A DNA stretch of 64,000 nucleotides from Candidatus Kuenenia stuttgartensis (GCA_945902075.1 CAMDMA010000009.1:1-64000); one strand, 5' to 3'; positions 51,041 through 60,158 are shown, counted from the stretch's first letter. Numbers and translations: made by a program. Notes: a model not told the origin generated them from the letters alone.

Positions 51041-52838
51041 ATCCGCCCCAGGCGGCGAGGAGCAGTGAGAGATCGGCTGCGCCAGTTGTGCCGTCGCCGT
51101 CGAGGTCTCGCGCAGGCGTGCCCCAACCAGCGAGCAGGAGCGACAAGTCGCTTGCGGCCACCATGCCGTCACCATCGAGGTCAAGTGGACAATTGGGGCA
51201 GACGGTGCCGCCCAATGTGAGTGTGAGGACGGCCTCGCCGCTGGCAGCACCCGTCGAAGGGCCGCGCGGGCCCACGCGGAAGAGGTATTCGACGCCGCAC
51301 AGAGCCTCAAAGAGCACCTTGCTTCCGCCAACGCCGACACAGAGTGCAGCATCATCGTTGCAGCCCACAAGCGTCATCGATTTGCAGGAACCGGAGTAGA
51401 TCGCGACGACGGTATCGAACCACGTTCCGCAGGTTTCGACAGACACCGGCCCGCTGCGATCGGAGGTCCAGCGAAACCAGACGTCACTCACGAAGGTTGC
51501 CCCGGCACACGCCTTGGGCAGCTGACCGGCTTCAACGTCAGCACGGAGCGTGTTCAACACCTGTGTGCCCGCCACCGCAGCCTGCGCCGAAGCGCACGTG
51601 TCGTTTGCTGGAGGACCAGTGAGGCAGCTGATGCCCGCCCGTGCCACGCACGATGAGTCCCAAATGTTTTCGCAGCAAAAGGGGTCGGCGGCGCAAACCA
51701 CACCACAGCACGTTGGTTCAGCGCAGCCTGGTGCCTCGTGGGTTGCGAAGCAGGAGCCGGTCGCAGCGTTACAGGTTGAACCGCACTGCTCGACAAGATT
51801 GATCGTGAACGCGTATTTATTCGGCGAGTTACAGGTGATGTCCGCGCCACCGATTGTGGGATACGTTCCCGCTGCGACGATCACGCGATAGTCACCGGCA
51901 GCAAGGCAGACTTTGGCACTCGTCACGTCCACGCAAAGTTGACTCCCGATGTGAATCAGTGCGCTTGCGATCGGTGCACAGGCGGTATCAGGAACAATCG
52001 CAGCCCATGCGACTGGGCTTGAGGAAAAGGTGAGTGAGACGTTGGCCGAGCCATCGCCGTTTGCATCCGCCACCGTGAATCGGAAGACATCCACATCGAT
52101 TGGATCCGTGGTGTCGGCAACCCTACCGAGGGCACCGCGGGTTTGTCGCCCAACGGTCACAGGTTCGGGCAGGCCCCCCGGCTGCGCGTAGCACGGATCG
52201 TTTCCATTCGCGCCACACAACTCTTCTTCCGGCAGCACGTTTGGTTCAAAGATGGGAGCGCATCCCTCGACGCAGATGCTTTGCGCGGCGGTGACACAGA
52301 AAAAGTCCCAGGAGCTACTGCAGCATGTGGGGTCGACTGTGCATACCGCGGTGCAACAGGCGAGATTATCGCAAGCTCCGTTCTGGTGTGCGGTAAAGCA
52401 GCTGCCGGTGCTTGGGACTCCGCACGTTCCCGGTGTTCCCGCGCAGACCGCACCCGCGTAGAGCGCACAACTTGCGTCCCAAGTAGCGGAGCAGCAGAAG
52501 GCGTCGATGGCGCAAACTGCAGCGCAACACGTGGCGTTGTTGCAAGCAGGGTTCGAGTGTGCCGCGAAGCAAGTGCCGTTGACGGACGCGCCGCAGTACC
52601 CGATGCAATTCTGGTTCGCGAGGGACACACATTCGCTGTCCCACGATCCGCTGCAGCAGGTTGGATCAAGCACACAAACGGATGTACAGCAGGTAGCGCT
52701 GTTGCAGCCGCCCGTTCCGTGGGTGGTCAGGCACGACTGGGTGGAGGTACAAACCTGCGCCTCAGCACGACCCGTTGTCAGGAGGACAACGCAGGCTGCG
52801 AGTGCCGCGGTATTCGAGAGGATGCGCATGTCAAGCAT
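51033..52838 (-). CDS. Secreted Cys-rich protein with C-terminal dockerin-like domain
   Basis: The 601-residue product has a signal peptide (to about residue 26, TGRAEA). Four copies of a Cys-rich module of about 45 residues follow (pattern CFxxH..xxC..xxCCxxVCxxDxxCCxxxWDxxC): three in the first 170 residues and one at about 345-390. PPC/jelly-roll-like beta domains lie between. The end is two EF-hand-like repeats, LDGDGMVAASDLSLLLAGW and LDGDGTTGAADLSLLLAAW, of the planctomycete dockerin type. The protein is probably exported or attached to a surface structure. The ATG at 52838 has a TACCTT element 9 nt upstream; an ATG three codons later is possible. Confidence 0.85.
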   Translation of the reverse strand: MLDMRILSNTAALAACVVLLTTGRAEAQVCTSTQSCLTTHGTGGCNSATCCTSVCVLDPTCCSGSWDSECVSLANQNCIGYCGASVNGTCFAAHSNPACNNATCCAAVCAIDAFCCSATWDASCALYAGAVCAGTPGTCGVPSTGSCFTAHQNGACDNLACCTAVCTVDPTCCSSSWDFFCVTAAQSICVEGCAPIFEPNVLPEEELCGANGNDPCYAQPGGLPEPVTVGRQTRGALGRVADTTDPIDVDVFRFTVADANGDGSANVSLTFSSSPVAWAAIVPDTACAPIASALIHIGSQLCVDVTSAKVCLAAGDYRVIVAAGTYPTIGGADITCNSPNKYAFTINLVEQCGSTCNAATGSCFATHEAPGCAEPTCCGVVCAADPFCCENIWDSSCVARAGISCLTGPPANDTCASAQAAVAGTQVLNTLRADVEAGQLPKACAGATFVSDVWFRWTSDRSGPVSVETCGTWFDTVVAIYSGSCKSMTLVGCNDDAALCVGVGGSKVLFEALCGVEYLFRVGPRGPSTGAASGEAVLTLTLGGTVCPNCPLDLDGDGMVAASDLSLLLAGWGTPARDLDGDGTTGAADLSLLLAAWGGCA

Positions 52839-52939
52839 GGAGGTTGGAAGGTACGCAGGATTCAGGGGTCGAGCCAACGCGACACGCTCGAATCACTGAA
52901 ATCGCGAGGATGCCGCCGTGTGGTCCCAAACGCAAGCGA

Positions 52940-52973
52940 AAAGACAGCCCCCCGGCCGTTTCCGGCCGGGGGG
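52940..52973 (-). terminator. Very GC-rich terminator between the two secreted-protein genes
   Basis: CCCCCCGGCC (52948-52957) and GGCCGGGGGG (52964-52973) form a perfect 10-bp stem with a 6-nt loop. On the minus strand it is followed by TGTCTTTTC, so it should terminate the upstream gene ending at 53039. The 200-nt gap 52839-53038 holds no gene. Confidence 0.85.
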
Positions 52974-53038
52974 CAAAGGTTGACCATCACTTGCGATGTA
53001 CCGCGCAGCGCGCTTTCACGCGTCACGATGCACTCGAG

Positions 53039-55969
53039 TTACGGGCAGGCACCCCAGTTGTAGAGGAGCGCCGAGAGGTCAGCGGCGTTGGTCGTGCCGT
53101 CGCCATCGATATCGCCGCCCGGTCCACCCCACGCCAAGAGGAGCGCCGAGAGGTCAGCAGCTGAGACGAAGCCGTCGCCATCGAAATCGCCTGGGCAAGC
53201 CGTACCGCACTTGCCCTGTTGCGTGATGTCGATGGTTCCAGCGCCGAAGCTTGCTGCGCCGAAGCCACCCACGGAGATGTAGTAGGTCGTGCCGCAGACG
53301 GGGGTGAAGAACACCTTCGACTGGAGCAGGCCAGGACCGCAAACGTCGGTGTCGTCGTTGCAAGCAACGAGCGCGCCGTCGCAACCACCCGCAAACACAG
53401 CGATCTTCGTGTCATACGCCGAGCCGCAGAGCGAGATGATGCACTCACCGTCGCCAGCTGCCGAGTAGGAGTACCAGAGGTCGTTGAAGATGTTTGGATT
53501 GCCGAACTTGGTGCAAGCTGCGGTGATGCCGGTAGCCCCAGTCGTATCGAATGGAGTCGAGCCGATCAGCACCGGAAGCGCTGCAGAGCATTCGTCGTTC
53601 TTCGGTCCGGGTACGCCGGCTCCAATGACGAGATCCGTCGCGCCGGTCGCGCCCGCCCAACCGCCTACGCGGATGGTGTAGGTGACGCCTGCATCCATGT
53701 TGATGTTGAGGCTCGAGGCAAACGCCGCGCAACCCGTACCGTCATCGTTGCAACCGAGGATCGTGCCACCTGCAGCCGGGCAAGCGCTCCAAACTTCGAT
53801 ACCCGTGTCGAACGGAGTTGCACCCGAGCAAGTCTCGAGCACCACAGCGCCGGTCGTATCCGGAGTGAAGACGAACCACACGTCCTTCGTGAAGGCCGTG
53901 CCGCCGAAACCACAGCTCGGATCGGCAATTTCGGTGCTCGCAAAGGTGTTGTCGAAGGGATTGGCACCAACGACGGCAACCGCAGCATCCACGCAGTTGT
54001 CGTTTGCCGGGGCCGATGCGTCACAAGCGATGCCAGTCACCGCGAGCGAGTAATCATTGCCGAACTCGAAACCGCATGGGAAGCCAGCGAACACGCCGGG
54101 AAGCGCGACGACCAGATACTGTCCCGGAGGGAAGCAGAAGGTGGTCGTTCCGCCACAGTTCCCCGTGGTCGGTGTGCCGACGATTCCACCGCAAGCGGTG
54201 TCAACGAAGGCTGCGAAGCAAGGCATGTTGGAGTAAATCGTGAGGGTGACTTCGGTCGCCTCAGCGAGGTTGAGCGTGTACCAGTCGGTGTCGCGGGTGT
54301 CAGCGTCGGCCCAGAAGGTGCCGCCCATGATGTCGCCGACCGCAATGGCCTCGGTCTCACCAGCGGAGTTGCAGCCGCCGTTGAGATCCTCGCCACACAG
54401 TTCGGCCTCAGTCGCGGTCGGAGCCGGGAGCTTGCATGAACCAGCGCCGCACGCTCCGCAGAGCAATGCCGCCTGATCCGCGCAGATCTGATCCCACTGG
54501 CTCTCACAGCAGAACGCATCGGCAGCGCAGACGGCCGTGCAGCACGCCTCATCGTTGCAGGACGCGGTGGTGTTCGCCACACAGCAATCGCCTGCGGCCG
54601 GATCGCCGCAAGCAATGACGGTGCTTCCGTAGATCATGGTGAGCGTACCGATGCCGGAGTTGCCAGCCGCGTAGCCACCGACTGCGACCACAACTTCAAC
54701 CCCGGTCGTGCCAGTGAACTCCACCGTCGAGGTGAAGTTGGTGCACGCTGCTGGGCCGTCGTCGTTGCAAGCGACTGCGGAGAATGGATCGCAGCTTCCG
54801 AGGATCGCGAGACGGGTGTCCCATGTCGCGGTCGCGCAGGTGGTCGCCGTCCAGATGCCGTCCTGGGTCGGGGTGAAGCGGTAGTACGTCACGTTGTAGA
54901 GAAGGTCGTCACCGAACGTGCCCGGATCGCAGATTCCAGTGAGGTCGAGGTTGCCCGAGCCGATGGTGGTTGCGAAATCGTTCGGGCCTTCAATGACTGC
55001 GGTCGCAGTCGCGAGGTCGCAACCGCCGCCACCGCCGCCACCGCCGCCCGCGGAAATCGCGAGAGCGCCAGCGCCACCACCGGTGGTGCCGTAGCCGCCA
55101 ACGACCACGATGCAGGTCTGACCCGCGGTCAGATTCGCGGAGGTCTGGCTCTGCAGAGCGCAGAGGTCATCGTTGCAGCCGAGGACGCCGTTGGCCGGAA
55201 CGCAGTCGTTCATCACCGCGATGCGCGTGTCGAAAGTCGCGCCGCCGCAGAGGGAGAACGTGTAAGTGTCGTCCGCCGGAGCAACGAAGCTGAAGTAGAT
55301 CGACTTGTAGATGTTGTGGTTGGTTCCACAGCCAACGATCGCCGTGGGCGTACCCGAATCGGTGCTGTCGAAGGGGTTTGAACCTTCGACAGCAACAAGC
55401 GGCGCAGCACAATCGCTGCCAGCGGCCGGAGGGGGAGCGAAGGAGATATTAAGGTTCGCTGTGCCGACATCGACCGCGGCGTAACCGCCGATACCCACGT
55501 AGTAGGTCGTGCCCGCGACGAGGTCAGACGTCAGCGGAATACCGCCGGTCGATGGGCTAAGCTTGCTCGCCCACGCGGCGTTTCCTGCCGCGCCACAGCC
55601 TGACGAGCAGGCGCAGGTATCGTCGTTGTACGCCACGACAGGCCAGGAGGTGGTTGCGCTGGTCGGGCAGGCCGTCGCGATCGCCATCTTCGTATCAAAG
55701 GCGGATCCGCAGAGGCTGAGGACATACGGGCCAGTTGACGCCGGGGTGAAGGCGTACCAGGCGACGTTGTAAATAGTTGTCGTTCCGCCCGCGACGGTGG
55801 ATTGGGTGAGTTGGTTGGGTGTACCGGCCGCGTTGCCGACGGCGTTGTCGCCGAGCGCAACCTGAACGGCAGTCTCGCACGTCTGGGCCATTGACGCCGA
55901 CGTCACGAACGAAGACACGAGGGCCGCAGCCGTTGTGCTACAGATAAATGTCCATTTCTTCGCACGCAT
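53039..55969 (-). CDS. Large secreted repeat protein with dockerin-like C-terminus
   Basis: The 976-residue protein has a signal peptide (to about residue 28, TSASMA). Six or seven beta-sandwich repeats of about 120 residues follow, each with patterns such as WYAFTPASTGPYVLSLCGSAFDTKMAIATAC and conserved CNDD, resembling PPC-type (pre-peptidase C-terminal) domains. One copy of the Cys-rich module lies near residues 515-555, and a Gly-rich run (GGGGGGGGG) at about 375. The end is a dockerin-like pair (FDGDGFVSAADLSALLLAW, IDGDGTTNAADLSALLYNW). AGGAG lies 8 nt before the ATG at 55969. A 204-nt leader of unusual composition precedes it. An extracellular adhesive or matrix role is likely. Confidence 0.85.
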   Translation of the reverse strand: MRAKKWTFICSTTAAALVSSFVTSASMAQTCETAVQVALGDNAVGNAAGTPNQLTQSTVAGGTTTIYNVAWYAFTPASTGPYVLSLCGSAFDTKMAIATACPTSATTSWPVVAYNDDTCACSSGCGAAGNAAWASKLSPSTGGIPLTSDLVAGTTYYVGIGGYAAVDVGTANLNISFAPPPAAGSDCAAPLVAVEGSNPFDSTDSGTPTAIVGCGTNHNIYKSIYFSFVAPADDTYTFSLCGGATFDTRIAVMNDCVPANGVLGCNDDLCALQSQTSANLTAGQTCIVVVGGYGTTGGGAGALAISAGGGGGGGGGCDLATATAVIEGPNDFATTIGSGNLDLTGICDPGTFGDDLLYNVTYYRFTPTQDGIWTATTCATATWDTRLAILGSCDPFSAVACNDDGPAACTNFTSTVEFTGTTGVEVVVAVGGYAAGNSGIGTLTMIYGSTVIACGDPAAGDCCVANTTASCNDEACCTAVCAADAFCCESQWDQICADQAALLCGACGAGSCKLPAPTATEAELCGEDLNGGCNSAGETEAIAVGDIMGGTFWADADTRDTDWYTLNLAEATEVTLTIYSNMPCFAAFVDTACGGIVGTPTTGNCGGTTTFCFPPGQYLVVALPGVFAGFPCGFEFGNDYSLAVTGIACDASAPANDNCVDAAVAVVGANPFDNTFASTEIADPSCGFGGTAFTKDVWFVFTPDTTGAVVLETCSGATPFDTGIEVWSACPAAGGTILGCNDDGTGCAAFASSLNINMDAGVTYTIRVGGWAGATGATDLVIGAGVPGPKNDECSAALPVLIGSTPFDTTGATGITAACTKFGNPNIFNDLWYSYSAAGDGECIISLCGSAYDTKIAVFAGGCDGALVACNDDTDVCGPGLLQSKVFFTPVCGTTYYISVGGFGAASFGAGTIDITQQGKCGTACPGDFDGDGFVSAADLSALLLAWGGPGGDIDGDGTTNAADLSALLYNWGACP

Positions 55970-56173
55970 CTTGTGATCTCCTGAAGGTTGACCTGAACAC
56001 TCTTCTGACGATCCGTTCGGCAACCTCAACGGGCCCCCGAACGTCCAACCTGCTGCGCTGCACCTGCCGCCGGGCGCCGTCTCTCGCGGGGACCCGTTGG
56101 TAAAGTCACGACCACAGCCATAACCCAGCCACGAAGGGCCGGATTGATGCAGACCATAACTCCTTTCTATCAC
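55970..56173 (-). other. Long structured leader upstream of the 976-aa secreted protein
   Basis: The minus strand reads open through 56173 in the frame of the gene, but the signal peptide starts only at 55969. The 204 nt can form several hairpins, including CGTTCGG/CCGAACG. It does not match riboswitch classes I know; a 43-codon ORF within it has AAGGAG only 2 nt from its ATG. It may be a regulatory leader. Confidence 0.4.
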
Positions 56174-56309
56174 CGTCCAAATCCGAAACTCAATCTTCGA
56201 ATATTTGTGTAACTCCGTCCGGGAGGAGACCCCATCGCTGGAACGAGAGCGGAGAGGAAGTCGTTATATTCTTGGGTCCCGTTCGTCCTGCAAACCTTTG
56301 GAGCATCCC

Positions 56310-56780
56310 ATGACCCTTCCAGTCGGCACCTTCGCCCCCAAGTTCGAACTTCCCTCGAAGCCAGGAGAGGTCGTCGATGTGGGCGCTCTGCTCGGCCGCG
56401 AAAAGGTTGTCCTTTTGTTCTTCCCCTTGGCATTCAGTTCAGTTTGCACCGAGGAATTGTGCCATTTCCGCGACCATTGGGCTGAATGGAACTCTCTTGG
56501 CTGCAAGGTTTTCGGCATCTCTATCGACAGCCCGTTTGTAACCGACAAGTTTCGATCGGAACTCTCGATCCCGTTTCCAGTCCTGTCAGACTTCAACAAG
56601 ATTGTTGCTGCAAGTTACGACGCGCTTCATGCGGATCTCATGGGCCTCAAGGGTGTGACGAAGCGTGCTGCGTATGTCGTCGCCAGTGATGGCACGATCG
56701 CCTACGCGTGGGAAGCGGAGATTCCGAAGACCCAGGTCGACTTCGCTGCGATTCGCGCTGCGGTTGTTTCAGCGAAGTAA
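56310..56780 (+). CDS. Peroxiredoxin (AhpC/Bcp-like)
   Basis: The 156-residue thiol peroxidase has the peroxidatic cysteine in PLAFSSVCTEELCHFRDH near residue 45 and a nearby second Cys. It follows the AhpE/Bcp pattern (FGISIDSPFVTDKF, RAAYVVASDGTIAYAW). It should reduce hydrogen or alkyl peroxides with an unknown thiol donor. GGAG lies 8 nt before the ATG, and a TATATT -10 box at 56265-56270 gives a leader of about 35 nt. It converges with the TlpA-type gene that follows. Confidence 0.9.
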   Translation: MTLPVGTFAPKFELPSKPGEVVDVGALLGREKVVLLFFPLAFSSVCTEELCHFRDHWAEWNSLGCKVFGISIDSPFVTDKFRSELSIPFPVLSDFNKIVAASYDALHADLMGLKGVTKRAAYVVASDGTIAYAWEAEIPKTQVDFAAIRAAVVSAK

Positions 56781-56805
56781 CAGACCGCCTTGCGGGATAT
56801 CCGGC

Positions 56806-57912
56806 TTAGGACTTCCCGCTCGGCATCGGACGCGCGTCCTCTTGGCGGTACCGGCGTAGTGTCGACTCGTACAGTTTGCGAGTCTTCGGATCGGTCTGGA
56901 GCCGGATCGCGCGTTCGATTGTCTCAATGGCTTTCGGCTTGTTGCCTTGAGAGAAGTAAGCAAGTGCGAGTACCTCCGCCGACTTGGAGTCTTGTTCCTT
57001 ACCAAGGGCATCGGCCGCGGAGGCGACGGCAAAGGCGAACGCGAGATCGCGTCGTTCTACCTGTGGCGCGGCAAGTGTCGCTCGAGCGATCGAACGCAAA
57101 CTCACAATGTCCTTTGCATACTTGACTGCGAGTGCTCGGCCGTAGCGATATCCCTCGTCCGGCTGCTTCGCGGGCCCAATCAGCGTCGTAAACTTCTTCA
57201 ATTCAAAGTTCGAACCCCGCTGCGGGATCGCAATCGCGACAGCATCGAGCAATTCGATCGTGGGCGCCCAGTTTCCCGACTTCTCGCTTTCCGCAATTCG
57301 GCTGTTGATCTGCTCAAGAGCCCGCGCGACAAGCGAGTTCGTCACGCAGTCCGCACGAACCGACTCGGGATTCCACGACCCCGCAGCGATTTCCGCGAGT
57401 GGTTTCTCTGCGAAATCTGGATGGCCAAACCAAAGTACCGTTCCGTCCCGCACCACAAAGAGGCGCGGCGCGAGGTTCTGAAACGTGGGGTGCTGCAGCG
57501 CATTTGCAGCAGCCTGCTCGGGGTCAGAGACAATTGACTCGAGCGCGTGCTCGCCCACACCCGGCTTTGCGAGCCAAGCCGAGACGACGGTTGCGGGTTC
57601 GTAACTCACACCGATGAATCGGAAGCCTCGCGCGGCATAGGTGCGCTCAAACTCTTTGATCATCGGTGCGGCTTGCGCACACTGGCCGCAGGTACTTGTG
57701 AAAAAGTCGAACACATATGTTGTGCCCGGCTCAAACGCCGTCGCCGGCGTCCCCTTCACGAAGTTGGTGAGCTTCGGAAACTCGATGCGTGCGCCTGGAA
57801 AGACGGTTGGCTGTTCGGCGCGATAGACCGATTGGCCCGAAGCGGCTGGCGAAGGAGGAGTCGAGGTGCTCTGCAAGGAGAGCATCGCGGCGAGCATGGC
57901 GGTTTGGAGCAT
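56806..57912 (-). CDS. Secreted TlpA-type thioredoxin-like protein with C-terminal helical repeats
   Basis: The 368-residue protein has a short signal peptide (MLQTAMLAAMLSLQS), a TlpA-like domain with redox motif FFTSTCGQCAQ near residue 75 and cis-Pro region LAPRLFVVRDG, and a helical TPR-like C-terminus (LAYFSQGNKPKAIETIERAI). It is a diverged paralogue of the protein at 7063-8106. It follows the DUF1573 lipoprotein gene by 38 nt on the same strand and is probably transcribed with it. Confidence 0.86.
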   Translation of the reverse strand: MLQTAMLAAMLSLQSTSTPPSPAASGQSVYRAEQPTVFPGARIEFPKLTNFVKGTPATAFEPGTTYVFDFFTSTCGQCAQAAPMIKEFERTYAARGFRFIGVSYEPATVVSAWLAKPGVGEHALESIVSDPEQAAANALQHPTFQNLAPRLFVVRDGTVLWFGHPDFAEKPLAEIAAGSWNPESVRADCVTNSLVARALEQINSRIAESEKSGNWAPTIELLDAVAIAIPQRGSNFELKKFTTLIGPAKQPDEGYRYGRALAVKYAKDIVSLRSIARATLAAPQVERRDLAFAFAVASAADALGKEQDSKSAEVLALAYFSQGNKPKAIETIERAIRLQTDPKTRKLYESTLRRYRQEDARPMPSGKS

Positions 57913-57950
57913 GGCGAACTCGTGGTCAAAACTAGCCGTGAGGGCTCGAA

Positions 57951-58697
57951 CTATTCGTTCACATCCTTCGCGATAGGTCGGCGAATAAGCACCGATAGCG
58001 TTGGTGCCTTGCTGTGATCGGTGGAAATCTCAAGGCGCATCGGTTTTCCTGCTTCAAGCCAACGAGACCAATCTAGGGCGACGGTCTGCGTGAGCGATCG
58101 CTCTGCGGATCCGGCGGTCGCGATGTCAGGTGAAAGCGAAGCGATCGAAAACTGTTCGCCATCCGCAGACTCAATCTGAATCACAGCGGGCGCGGCCCAT
58201 CCCTCACGGTCGTCGTTGCTCGGTGCTGTGAAGCTCGACGGCGAGAATCGGAGGAACATTCCAACTTTTCCAGTGACAGTGAGAAACGTTGGTGACCCGT
58301 TTTCAAGCATGTAGGTAACACGCTTCGTCAAGGTCACGCCTTGCTCAGTGCCAGCTTCAATCTCGACGGTCGTGTCGACGCTTTCGCCAGGAGCGATAGG
58401 CGAATCAGGCCAACTCGGCGTCGTACAGCCACAATCTGCAATCGCTTTGGTCACTCGAAGTGGCGTCAAGCTCCGGTTCGTCAGCCGCACCGATTTGACG
58501 ACGGGGACTCCTGGCAGCAAATCACCCATATCGAGCGTTGTTGGTTCGACCAACAGCGGGGCGTCGGCCACGGTCGACTCCAGAGTGGGCGGCCTTTCGC
58601 ATCCGACAAACGCGTACGGCGTGACAGCAAAAAAAACGAGCGTCCTCAATGTGTGACGAATGACCGGATAAATGAGTCGAATACGACAATCGAGCAT
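57951..58697 (-). CDS. DUF1573-type lipoprotein
   Basis: The 248-residue product has a lipoprotein signal ending FVGC near residue 30. A DUF1573-like (Ig/ASH-type) domain follows, with the signature SVRLTNRSLTPLRVTKAIADCGCTTP in which the CGC pair is conserved. A second beta domain fills the rest. The function of this family is unknown; it is common in Planctomycetota and Bacteroidota. The ATG at 58697 is chosen for the signal peptide; the frame extends 41 codons upstream without one. Confidence 0.8.
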   Translation of the reverse strand: MLDCRIRLIYPVIRHTLRTLVFFAVTPYAFVGCERPPTLESTVADAPLLVEPTTLDMGDLLPGVPVVKSVRLTNRSLTPLRVTKAIADCGCTTPSWPDSPIAPGESVDTTVEIEAGTEQGVTLTKRVTYMLENGSPTFLTVTGKVGMFLRFSPSSFTAPSNDDREGWAAPAVIQIESADGEQFSIASLSPDIATAGSAERSLTQTVALDWSRWLEAGKPMRLEISTDHSKAPTLSVLIRRPIAKDVNE

Positions 58698-58820
58698 GGG
58701 GGCGATTCCGTCTCTCGGTCCGTTTGCAAGCGTGACGTCGGTGAACTTCAAATGTACGCGGCTTCGATCAGCCGCGCGAGTCGCGACGATCGAGGCTTTC
58801 CTCTTCGTTAGGCTGCGCAC

Positions 58821-59528
58821 ATGCCGCCGCTCCCCGATCCATTGACTTCAGACGCTCCACGCGGATCCGGCGATGGGGCGGGTATTCCGATCAAAGTGCC
58901 CGGTTTCGACGCGACGCGATGCGCCCAGTACCTCGTCGGTACCGATGGCGCACCGCCGCGCGCGCAACTCATGCAGGCTCTCGCAGTCACGCTTGCACCG
59001 AGTGTTCCGCGTCGCGCGCTTGACCTTGGCTGCGGTCCCGGTCGGGAAACCCTCGCGCTTCTCCACGCAGGCTTTGAGGTCGTTGCGATTGATCCGTATG
59101 CCGAGATGATTTTGCGCACGCGCCGACTGTTGCAGTCAGATGCCGCCGAGCTTGTGCACCGCGCGCAACTCTTCGAAACGACACTCGAGCTTTACGCGCC
59201 TTCAATTCGCCATGGCGCATTCGGCTTGGTTCATGCTGGCTTCGTGCTGCCCTTTGTACTTCCAACGGACTTTGCTCTCGCGTTCGACAGTTTGCGTGCC
59301 GGGATCGCCAAGGGTGGGTTGTTCGTCGGTCAATTCTTCGGACCAAACGACGAGTTCATCCGCGAATCTGGCCGCGACGTCATGACCTGTCAGACCGCGG
59401 AGGAGGTTGATCGCCTGTTTGATGGATTCGAAATACTCTCTCGCGAGGAAGTCGATCGCGAGGGCCACATCGGAAGAGGTCGGGCCAAATGGTGGCATGT
59501 TCACCACATCGTCGCGAGGCGCGAGTAG
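58821..59528 (+). CDS. SAM-dependent methyltransferase
   Basis: The 235-residue class I methyltransferase has the SAM motif ALDLGCGPGRETLALL near residue 66, acidic strand end VVAIDPYAEMI, and further motifs FVLPFVLPTD and KGGLFVGQFFGPNDEF typical of the TehB-like group. The substrate is unknown. The start is supported by TAGGCT (58809-58814) 6 nt before the ATG. The region to 59893 after its stop holds only the 11-bp repeat. Confidence 0.82.
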   Translation: MPPLPDPLTSDAPRGSGDGAGIPIKVPGFDATRCAQYLVGTDGAPPRAQLMQALAVTLAPSVPRRALDLGCGPGRETLALLHAGFEVVAIDPYAEMILRTRRLLQSDAAELVHRAQLFETTLELYAPSIRHGAFGLVHAGFVLPFVLPTDFALAFDSLRAGIAKGGLFVGQFFGPNDEFIRESGRDVMTCQTAEEVDRLFDGFEILSREEVDREGHIGRGRAKWWHVHHIVARRE

Positions 59529-59660
59529 CAACGGCCGCTCGCCTATTGGCGCGAGTCGAAAATCCAGTTCTCCGCCGAAGTGCACCTGCTCGCGAGGAAC
59601 TTCTCAAAGTTGCAGACCTGAGGTAAGAAGCCTCGTTTGATTGAAGCGGCGGACATGGCC

Positions 59661-59700
59661 CATGACCTAAGCATGACCTAAGCATGACCTAAGCATGACT
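59661..59700. repeat. 11-bp tandem repeat in an intergenic gap
   Basis: CATGACCTAAG occurs at 59661, 59672 and 59683, followed by CATGACT. Each copy contains ATGA and TAA. It lies in the 365-nt gap 59529-59893, where I see no gene. Confidence 0.92.
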
Positions 59701-59893
59701 GACGCTTCACCCGAGGCACGGCGAATCGCAGCACCACACGCAGGGCGTATCAGAGTGCCACCTTTCAAACCATTCCATCGGGATCGGGTCCATCAGCGCA
59801 GGGCGCCAACTCCGGGGCGCGGCACACGCTCGCAGCGAGTGTCCGACGACAGGAAGTCGTCCAAAACAGCCTACAAGCTGATCGGCCAACGAA

Positions 59894-59965
59894 AGCGGGC
59901 GAAGGGGATCGAACCCTCGACATGCAGCTTGGAAGGCTGCCGCTCTACCGCTGAGCTACGCCCGC
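59894..59965 (-). tRNA. tRNA-Gly (anticodon TCC)
   Basis: Read on the minus strand, the acceptor stem GCGGGCG/CGCCCGC is perfect, the anticodon stem GCAGC/GCTGC encloses CTTCCAA with anticodon TCC, and the T-arm has GGGTTCGATCCC. The tRNA is 72 nt including the discriminator base; CCA is not encoded. TATATT on the minus strand (59980-59985) is the likely -10 element. Confidence 0.97.
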
Positions 59966-60158
59966 AGCGGGAAGCCGAGAATATAGCCGATCACGTCACG
60001 CAAAGGTGCCTCGATGGCCGCAGTCGCGAGGAAAGCGGTTTCGCAAAAACTCGTTATCCTGCCGCCCCCTTGCCGACAACGGTCGCGCAAGGCTGCGCGG
60101 TCGGACGACCAGGGCGGAGGATCCCGCATCGCTGTTCGCGCATCTTTGCAGAGTCGAG

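Noticed and set aside
53219-54439. 406-aa plus-strand frame antisense to the large secreted protein
   Set aside because: Composition reflects antisense of repeated Gly/Thr/Asp codons; the sense strand has a signal peptide, repeats and a dockerin end.
55970-56173. Cyclic-di-GMP or cobalamin riboswitch
   Set aside because: The conserved core sequences of those classes are not present; only generic hairpins can be drawn.
59529-59893. Small genes in the gap before tRNA-Gly
   Set aside because: Open frames here are short, Arg/Ser-rich and lack start signals; only the 11-bp repeat is clear.
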